Shown: positions 1-5,026 of the stretch, in pieces | Layout: every line of letters starts with the position of its first letter | How positions within the stretch are numbered: the stretch's first letter is position 1 | Assembly (NCBI GenBank): GCA_016926495.1 | Contig: JAFGOL010000239.1 | Location: 1 to 5,026, forward strand | Length of the DNA stretch: 5,026 bases | Direction: 5' to 3' | From: Oligoflexia bacterium | Lineage (GTDB): Bacteria > Bdellovibrionota > JAFGOL01 | Made by a program: the position numbers and the translations under genes | The notes under the pieces: model-generated | What the model was told of the DNA's origin: nothing | The model's database searches: none | The model's input: only the letters and a program-made list of their open reading frames with translations

Positions 1-999
1 AAAGGATGTTGAAGATATTACTTCAATGAATTTTCCCACCAGCAATGAAAGAAAGCCCGTGTTCACATCAGTGCTCAGGGCAAGTACACCGCCGAAACTC
101 GATCTGGGATCACAGTCCCATGCCTTGTTAAAGGCGTCGTATATATCAATGTCTGACACACCAACGCCTGAAGGGCTTCCGTGCTTCACTATTACGGCCA
201 CGTATGGATAAGACATGCTTTTAAGGCCGAAACACAGATCAACGGCGCCTTCAAGGTCCAAAAGGTTATTGTATGATATATCTCCCTTTATTGCTTCCTT
301 AATATAAGTGCTTCTGTTGTTAAGCTTGTAATACGTGGCCTCCTGGTGCGGGTTTTCTCCGTACCTCAGGTCCATTACCGGACTAAGTTCAATCGTATCT
401 GCCGAGCTTTTTTTATCAAAAAGGAAGTTACTGATCAGGTTATCATACATGGAACTCAGCCTGAACGCCTTTGCCGACAGGGTCTTTCTTGTCTGTATTG
501 AAATGCCGCCTATGCTGTTAATTTCCTCAATCACCGTACCGAAATCCGCCGGGTCCGTAAGTATGGCAACATCCTTGTAAGCCTTTGCCGCAGCCCTTAT
601 AAGGGAAATGCCGCCGATATCGATATTTTCAATTACAGTTTCAAGATTCCCGCTTTCATTAATTGCCTTTTCAACGGCATAGAGGTCCACGCACACAAGA
701 TCAAATCCGACTATATTATGCTCCTTCATTTGCTCAATATGAGAATCCAGTTCACGTCTGGCCAGGATTCCTCCGAAGATCCTGGGATGAAGGGTTTTTA
801 CCCGTCCGTCCAGTATTTCGGGAAACCCTATATATTCTTCTATGGGAAAGGATTCTATAGCCATCCGGGCCAGAAATTTTGCGGTCCCCTTGGTACTGTA
901 TATTCTAACTCCCAGCTTATCTAAATCTTTGGCAAGGCCCGCGATAAGTTCCTTGTTGGTTGCGCTGATCAAGGCATTCTTAACTTTAATTTTTTCCAT
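1..999 (-). CDS. purH: Bifunctional AICAR transformylase / IMP cyclohydrolase, 5' part (C-terminus beyond left edge)
   Basis: PurH catalyses the last two steps of de novo purine synthesis in the cytoplasm: formylation of AICAR by 10-formyl-THF, then ring closure of FAICAR to IMP. The frame is open from the ATG at 999 to base 1, giving 333 codons of the usual 510-525. Residues 1-140 are the MGS-like IMP cyclohydrolase domain, with GRVKTLHP at 65-72, the ENIDIGG motif at 124-130 and RAAAK at 135-139. The transformylase part begins with LRYGENPHQ at 211-219 and ISYNNLLD at 241-248. The catalytic Lys-His pair is at 272-273 in KHGSPSG, followed by DPRSSFGGVL at 297-306. The start is supported by AAGGAG eight bases upstream and a family-like N-terminus. 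The gene overlaps the end of alr by 14 bases, suggesting translational coupling. Oddities are STKGT at 35-39 where STGGT is usual, LYAV at 107-110 where LYPF is usual, and AAKAY instead of AAKN. The frame is intact, so it is cut by the window rather than visibly broken. Confidence 0.95.
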   Translation of the reverse strand, partial: MEKIKVKNALISATNKELIAGLAKDLDKLGVRIYSTKGTAKFLARMAIESFPIEEYIGFPEILDGRVKTLHPRIFGGILARRELDSHIEQMKEHNIVGFDLVCVDLYAVEKAINESGNLETVIENIDIGGISLIRAAAKAYKDVAILTDPADFGTVIEEINSIGGISIQTRKTLSAKAFRLSSMYDNLISNFLFDKKSSADTIELSPVMDLRYGENPHQEATYYKLNNRSTYIKEAIKGDISYNNLLDLEGAVDLCFGLKSMSYPYVAVIVKHGSPSGVGVSDIDIYDAFNKAWDCDPRSSFGGVLALSTDVNTGFLSLLVGKFIEVISSTSF

Positions 1000-2071
1000 T
1001 ATATATTCTCCTTATTCTTGGATTTAACAATGTCAGAACTTCATAAACGATAGTGCCTGATACACCTGCCCAGTAATTGGCCGGATTATCTTCTCCGATA
1101 ATGGTAACCCTGTCGCCCAGTTTTGCTGAAGGAATACCTGATACATCCACCATAAAGTAATCCATGCACACAACGCTGACAATGGGTGCCTTCTCCCCGT
1201 TAATAATAACAGCCCCTTTTCTGTTTTGTCTCATGAACCCGTCTCCGTATCCCACAGGGATTACCGCTACCTTCATATCCTGCGGAGCCCTGAACCAGCC
1301 TCCGTAGCTTACTGTTTCGTCCTTTTTCAACTCCTTAATGTCCTTTACAACGGAATGAAGTCTCAAAACAGGACACAGGCTGTTCATTCCGTAACCGTAT
1401 ATGGCAATCCCCAGCCTTGCCATGTTTGTAAAATCCAGGTTAAAATTCGAAAACCCGGCCGTATTTTCAATATGAATATCACAGGGTAAAACCTGAAAAA
1501 TTTTTTTCCATGAGTCAAGAATTGTTTCAAACCTGCTTATCTGCAGTTTACTCCATTCACATTCCTTAATACCGGCGTCGACAAAATGAGACATGATACC
1601 CCTGACTTCAAGGTGCCTGAAATCCCTGAACCTTTTTATGTACTTTTCGTGCTGTTCATAAGGCAGTCCCAGCCTGTGCATGCCGGTATCGAACTTGATG
1701 TGTACCGGGGCTGTTTCGTTCCTGAAGTTCAGGTACTTGTTGAGTTTTTCCGCCATTGAGTCACTATAAACCACCGGGACCAGATCGTAATTCAGTAATG
1801 CTTCATATTCGTTTTCCTCCGCGCCTCCCAGTACCAGTAATTCACCTTCGATACCCTGTTCCCTGAGTCTTACTCCCTCGTCCACACGGGCTACTCCCAG
1901 CTTGCTTACGCCCAGTTCGCACAGGGCCTTGGCGATCTGAATTTCACCGTGTCCGTAGGCGTTGGCCTTTACTACCCCGAGCAGTTCCTTGCCGCGTGAC
2001 GCGTCATTTATTTTTTTTATGTTGTTCTCAATGGCATGGAGGTTAATTTCTATTACGGTTTCGGATTTCAT
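986..2071 (-). CDS. alr: Alanine racemase (PLP-dependent)
   Basis: Alr interconverts L- and D-alanine in the cytoplasm using pyridoxal phosphate and supplies D-Ala for peptidoglycan. At 361 residues it is close to the usual 360-390. The N-terminal TIM barrel carries the PLP lysine K35 in VVKANAYGHG (33-42). Next comes KFDTGMHRLG at 126-135, where K126 matches the often carbamylated lysine and R133 the substrate arginine. R219 in ARLGIAIYG (218-226) should contact the PLP pyridine nitrogen. The C-terminal beta domain holds the second catalytic base Y256 in VSYGG, then VGYGDG (273-278) and CMD (302-304). All key residues are present, so an active enzyme is expected. The start ATG is preceded by GAGAGG with an 11-base spacer, slightly long. 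The gene starts 23 bases after the GGDEF regulator and ends inside purH, so it is probably co-transcribed with both. A biosynthetic alr role is favoured over a catabolic dadX because no alanine dehydrogenase gene is adjacent. Confidence 0.97.
   Translation of the reverse strand: MKSETVIEINLHAIENNIKKINDASRGKELLGVVKANAYGHGEIQIAKALCELGVSKLGVARVDEGVRLREQGIEGELLVLGGAEENEYEALLNYDLVPVVYSDSMAEKLNKYLNFRNETAPVHIKFDTGMHRLGLPYEQHEKYIKRFRDFRHLEVRGIMSHFVDAGIKECEWSKLQISRFETILDSWKKIFQVLPCDIHIENTAGFSNFNLDFTNMARLGIAIYGYGMNSLCPVLRLHSVVKDIKELKKDETVSYGGWFRAPQDMKVAVIPVGYGDGFMRQNRKGAVIINGEKAPIVSVVCMDYFMVDVSGIPSAKLGDRVTIIGEDNPANYWAGVSGTIVYEVLTLLNPRIRRIYNGKN
1008..1013 (-). promoter_or_regulatory. Ribosome binding site of purH, inside the alr 3' end
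   Basis: The minus strand reads AAGGAG, then eight bases, then the purH ATG at 999. It lies within the codons for the last residues of alanine racemase, so ribosomes finishing alr pass over it. This arrangement fixes the purH start and supports coupled translation. Confidence 0.75.
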
Positions 2072-2082
2072 TAAATATATCG

Positions 2083-2088
2083 CCTCTC
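2083..2088 (-). promoter_or_regulatory. Probable ribosome binding site of alr
   Basis: GAGAGG on the minus strand lies 11 bases before the alr ATG, in the 23-base gap after the regulator stop codon. The match and spacing are imperfect, so initiation may lean on ribosomes arriving from the gene upstream. Confidence 0.5.
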
Positions 2089-2094
2089 GGATTA

Positions 2095-3630
2095 CTATAC
2101 GTCCCTCGGACCTGTAATGATCTCTTTGGCCTTGTACGGCACGACATAATCATTGGGACATTCCGCTGCTATGGTATTGTTTCTGCCCTGTTCTTTCACC
2201 TTGTACAGGGCCTCGTCAGCCAGTTTTATGAGCATTTCCGGGGTATCAGCGTGCGCGGGCATCTCTGATACTCCTATGCTGATCGTAAGATTCCCGTTGG
2301 GTTGCTTTTCCTGGTTCGGAAACTCCGTATCTTCTACAAGCTTCCTTATGTTTTCAGCCTTGGTCAGTGCCCCTTTGGCGTCCGTATGAGGTAAAATTAT
2401 ACAGAACTCTTCTCCTCCGTACCTGCAGATTATATCCGTTGAACGGCAGCAGATCTTAAGCAGGTCCGCCAGTGATCTCAGCAGCATATCACCCATGGGG
2501 TGGCCGTTTATATCGTTATATTTTTTAAAGTGGTCAATATCAAAAAAGATGATTGATAAAGGATGTTCAAGTCTTCGCGCCCTCTTGGCTTCAAGTTCAA
2601 GCCTGTCCTGGAAATACCTGTGATTGTAAAGACCCGTAAGGCCGTCCTTGATCGCAAGGTCCTTGATCTTGTTGTGCAGCAATGCCTTGTCATAGCTGTG
2701 TTCAAGCTGGTTGAAATACTGGAGACTTATTTTTTGTTCCCTGCCCCGGAGTTCCTCTGGGCCTATTATAATAATAACGCCGATCGGCGTTCCCCTGATA
2801 ATAAGCGGAAAGGATTTATATGATACCGTATTGAACAGTTTCATCACAAGATTTTTTATAGCCTGGTGATCCTGCATGTTATTAAGAATGGAAATAATAC
2901 CTTTATCGTTATCCGAACCTATCTTTATTCCGACATTGATAAAACCCTGAAGTTCTTCCTGTGTATATTTACTTTCAATGGCCATGCTTTTGAGCTGGGT
3001 AATAACAAGGGCGGTTTTGGACGGAAAATACTTGAGGAAAAAACAAATACCGCCGTAATTAAGCGCGCTCATGTATTGCAGGAACTTGTCCATAACGTCA
3101 TTCGGGTCGAGTAATTCGGATATTTCCTTGCTGAACCTGTATATTGCCGTAATTTCATCGCTGATGGCCAGAATTTCCTTGTTAGCCGACATTATTTCCT
3201 CGTTTTTTCTTTTAAGTTCCTCCATGAGATGCTTATTTTCCAGCCTGAGGTATATCTTGTCGATTACCCGGAGGATCAGGGTCTTTATTTCATTCAGATC
3301 GTTAAAGGGTTTATTAATATAGTCATAAACGCCGACCCTTATGGCCTGGGTCGCGGTATCCAGAGAGGCGTGGGAAGTCATGATAATGACTTCGATCTCA
3401 CTGCTGATTTCCTTTATGCTCATGGAGAGCTCTACTCCGCTGATGCCCGGCATTCTTATATCCGTCATAACTATATGCGGCAGATCGTTTTGCTGGAGGT
3501 ATTTAAGCGCTTCCTCACCGCTTGAAACGGTTGTTACGTTATATCCCTCGCCTGTCAGCGTTTCGTAAAGTATGGAACAGATACTTTCTTCGTCATCAAC
3601 AACAAGAATATAAAAATCTGAAGGGTTCAT
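2095..3630 (-). CDS. Response regulator with REC, GAF-like and GGDEF domains; probable diguanylate cyclase
   Basis: This 511-residue soluble protein should make cyclic di-GMP from two GTP when its receiver domain is phosphorylated. REC spans about 5-120, with the acidic pair D12/D13, phospho-acceptor D57 in TDIRMPG, T85 and K107 in NKPF. A charged helical, probably coiled-coil linker covers about 125-165. Residues 165-315 look like a GAF domain, including IIRGTPIGVIIIIGPEE near 277-293; I see no clear ligand signature in it. GGDEF spans about 323-487: DGLTGLYNHRYF (329-340), metal-binding D364 in FFDIDHFK, the RYGGEEF active site (403-409) and the SIGVS strand (451-455). RSTD at 396-399 matches the RxxD inhibitory site, so product feedback is likely. 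The domain plan recalls PleD/WspR-type regulators but with GAF between REC and GGDEF. The ATG directly follows the kinase stop codon, and GGAG sits five bases upstream, which supports the start and a kinase-regulator pair. About 24 residues after GGDEF have no assigned role. Confidence 0.93.
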   Translation of the reverse strand: MNPSDFYILVVDDEESICSILYETLTGEGYNVTTVSSGEEALKYLQQNDLPHIVMTDIRMPGISGVELSMSIKEISSEIEVIIMTSHASLDTATQAIRVGVYDYINKPFNDLNEIKTLILRVIDKIYLRLENKHLMEELKRKNEEIMSANKEILAISDEITAIYRFSKEISELLDPNDVMDKFLQYMSALNYGGICFFLKYFPSKTALVITQLKSMAIESKYTQEELQGFINVGIKIGSDNDKGIISILNNMQDHQAIKNLVMKLFNTVSYKSFPLIIRGTPIGVIIIIGPEELRGREQKISLQYFNQLEHSYDKALLHNKIKDLAIKDGLTGLYNHRYFQDRLELEAKRARRLEHPLSIIFFDIDHFKKYNDINGHPMGDMLLRSLADLLKICCRSTDIICRYGGEEFCIILPHTDAKGALTKAENIRKLVEDTEFPNQEKQPNGNLTISIGVSEMPAHADTPEMLIKLADEALYKVKEQGRNNTIAAECPNDYVVPYKAKEIITGPRDV

Positions 3631-5026
3631 CTAGTCTCCACCGGTATTTCTTTTGGGTCTTGTAATAACAACATTACTATTTTTACGTTGATCATTATTC
3701 ACAGTCAATTGCTGCTTTTCAGGCCTGTTTATTTCGAAACTGCTTTTTTGAACATTTGTCTTTAACGGCGGCGGCTGAAACTGCCTGTTAACAACGGGGT
3801 CCTGGCCCTTGTATCCTCCCTGTATTTTTCCGGGAGGGTCCTTGGGAAGCTTTGGAAGCTCGGGGATTTTAACAGTACCGGTATTTTTGATTTCCGCGTT
3901 ATCTGCATACGGTAACTGAATAATAAACCTGGTCCCTGCTCCCTCGGCGCTTTCGACATCTATAATACCTTTATGCTCCTTGATAATACCATAGGAAACA
4001 GAGAGCCCCAGCCCGGTTCCCTTTCCCGCGGGCTTGGTCGTATAAAAGGGCTCAAAGATCCTGTTTTTGATATTTTCGCTCATTCCGGTACCGGTATCCT
4101 CGACTTCAATTCTCGCGTAACCCTTTTTACCCTGCATTAACCGCACGTAAAGGTTTTTTTCGGTTGAGGACTCCATGGCGTGCTGGGCGTTCAGCATAAG
4201 GTTCATAAGCACCTGCGCTATCTGGTTCGCATTAGCCATTACTTTCGGGATATCGTCCGGTATTTCTTTTATGATATTGATCCCGTTTATGGTAAGCTGG
4301 TGATCCACAAGTTCGATAGCGTCGTTAACGATCTTGGCGGGATCTTCGAATTTATGCTCTGACTCCTCCTGTCTCGCGAATTTCATAAGGTTTTCGATAA
4401 TTGTCTTGGTCCTTGTTGTTTCCTTCTCGATAATATCAAGGCTTTTTCTTACTTCTTCGACAGGCGCGTTTTTAAGGAGCCTGTCACGTGCGAGCTGGGC
4501 GTGTCCCAGTATTCCGGTAAGAGGATTTTTAACTTCGTGCGCGATACCGGCGCCTATCTGGCCGAAAGCCGCCATTTTCTCGGACTGAACGAGCGCATCC
4601 TGGGCTGTTTTCAGCGCTTCTTCACGGTTATACAGTTCATGCCCCATCTGTTTAAAGCTGTCGGCAAGCTGCCCTATTTCATCCTTGGAAGGAATCTTTA
4701 CTTCCACCAGGAAGTTACCTTTGGCGATTTCTTCGGTTATGGTGGAGAGCTTTCTTATGGGATCGGTCAGTGTTTTACCGAAAAACAGGCTGAATATCAG
4801 TGAAATAAAGAAAACAAAAACTGATGTAAAAGCGAGAATGATTTTGAGTTTTTCGGCTTCAGCATACGCGTCGGTTTGCAGTATTTTTGAAACTATGGAG
4901 ATATTTGACCTCTTTATCTGGAATATGGAGCCTATTACGCTGTTTCCTTCTTCGTCGATATATTCCATGGTCCTTTCACCGAGCATTTCTGCTTCAAAAA
5001 ATCCCTTGAAAAGCGAAAGCCCGGAC
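3631..5026 (-). CDS. Membrane sensor histidine kinase, HAMP-HisKA-HATPase (N-terminus beyond right edge)
   Basis: This is a transmembrane kinase expected to autophosphorylate and pass phosphate to the adjacent REC-GAF-GGDEF protein. The frame is open through base 5026, so the ATG at 4986 is very likely internal; residues here are counted from it for convenience. Residues 1-45 resemble the end of an extracytoplasmic Cache-type sensor. A hydrophobic membrane segment covers about 48-69 and HAMP about 70-120, containing DPIRKLS and KDEIGQLADSF. A short coiled coil leads to HisKA with phospho-acceptor H150 in HEVKNPLTGILGH. The HATPase domain shows N-box N262 and N266 (NLMLNA), G1 DTGTGM at 297-302, the F-box FEPFYTTK at 311-318 and G2 GKGTGLGL at 321-328, ending near 359. 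The motif set resembles the NtrB/ZraS/AtoS type. Unusually, about 92 more residues follow, rich in proline (11) and lysine (11) and probably disordered; I recognise no domain there. The ligand is unknown because most of the sensor is missing. Confidence 0.93.
   Translation of the reverse strand, partial: SGLSLFKGFFEAEMLGERTMEYIDEEGNSVIGSIFQIKRSNISIVSKILQTDAYAEAEKLKIILAFTSVFVFFISLIFSLFFGKTLTDPIRKLSTITEEIAKGNFLVEVKIPSKDEIGQLADSFKQMGHELYNREEALKTAQDALVQSEKMAAFGQIGAGIAHEVKNPLTGILGHAQLARDRLLKNAPVEEVRKSLDIIEKETTRTKTIIENLMKFARQEESEHKFEDPAKIVNDAIELVDHQLTINGINIIKEIPDDIPKVMANANQIAQVLMNLMLNAQHAMESSTEKNLYVRLMQGKKGYARIEVEDTGTGMSENIKNRIFEPFYTTKPAGKGTGLGLSVSYGIIKEHKGIIDVESAEGAGTRFIIQLPYADNAEIKNTGTVKIPELPKLPKDPPGKIQGGYKGQDPVVNRQFQPPPLKTNVQKSSFEINRPEKQQLTVNNDQRKNSNVVITRPKRNTGGD
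3636..3642 (-). promoter_or_regulatory. Ribosome binding site of the GGDEF regulator, inside the kinase 3' end
   Basis: The minus strand reads GGTGGAG, then ACTAG, then the regulator ATG. The site encodes the last Gly-Gly-Asp of the kinase, and the kinase TAG touches the ATG with no gap. This is a typical set-up for termination-reinitiation and roughly matched output of the two proteins. Confidence 0.7.

Noticed and set aside
1..999. purH as a truncated pseudogene
   Set aside because: The frame is uninterrupted over 333 codons with conserved motifs in order; it ends only because the window ends.
2072..2094. Possible promoter or terminator between the GGDEF gene and alr
   Set aside because: Only 23 bases are available, with no inverted repeat and no visible paired promoter boxes; it holds little more than a weak ribosome binding site.
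2508..2705. Minus-strand 65-codon frame inside the GGDEF region, and a similar one at 3762-3959 inside the kinase tail
   Set aside because: Both are alternative frames of genes with strong protein-level evidence and resemble no known family.
4085..4094. Ten-base palindrome CCGGTACCGG in the kinase gene
   Set aside because: It encodes part of the G1 box (Asp-Thr-Gly-Thr-Gly-Met), is short, and is adequately explained by codon choice.
3641..4270. 14-base direct repeat CCGGTATTTCTTTT at 3641-3654 and 4257-4270
   Set aside because: The copies are in unrelated coding positions, no flanking similarity extends the match, and the pyrimidine-rich half is low in complexity; chance is sufficient.
26..4803. 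Many plus-strand open frames of 60-100 codons
   Set aside because: All lie opposite the four well-supported minus-strand genes, lack recognisable domains and show no consistent ribosome binding sites; they are shadows of the real coding frames.
4984..4986. ATG at 4986 as the true start of the histidine kinase
   Set aside because: The same frame continues without a stop to the window edge, there is no convincing ribosome binding site before this ATG, and starting here would leave only a fragment of a sensor domain with a single membrane segment.

Overview
The window is a compact, single-direction stretch of bacterial chromosome. Everything recognisable reads on the minus strand, and four genes fill almost all of the 5026 bases. 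In transcription order, right to left, they are: a membrane sensor histidine kinase whose N-terminus lies beyond the right edge; a REC-GAF-GGDEF response regulator (probable diguanylate cyclase); alanine racemase (alr); and the 5' two thirds of purH (AICAR transformylase / IMP cyclohydrolase), which runs off the left edge. 

The junctions look like one operon. The kinase stop codon TAG directly abuts the regulator ATG, the regulator and alr are 23 bases apart, and alr overlaps purH by 14 bases with the purH ribosome binding site inside the alr 3' end. I see no promoter, terminator, RNA gene, mobile element or CRISPR array, and there is no gene-free stretch over 300 bases. The transcript start must lie to the right of the window, or inside a coding region where I cannot see it. 

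Functionally the first two genes form a phosphorelay pair. The membrane kinase presumably senses something outside or at the membrane and phosphorylates the REC domain, which would switch a C-terminal GGDEF domain that makes cyclic di-GMP. The other two are housekeeping enzymes: D-alanine supply for peptidoglycan, and the last two steps of de novo IMP synthesis. A shared transcript would tie signalling to cell-wall and purine metabolism, but the link may be only positional. 

Organism: a bacterium with moderate base composition (mid-40s percent GC by eye), AGGAG-type ribosome binding sites, a peptidoglycan wall and cyclic di-GMP signalling. PurH resembles Bacteroidetes-like and Thermotoga-like versions in places and departs from common signatures in others. 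That would fit a less-studied or uncultivated lineage, but the phylum cannot be fixed from this window. I did not find a clearly novel system; the most unusual points are the long proline/lysine-rich tail on the kinase, the gene partnership, and the divergent PurH active-site motifs.
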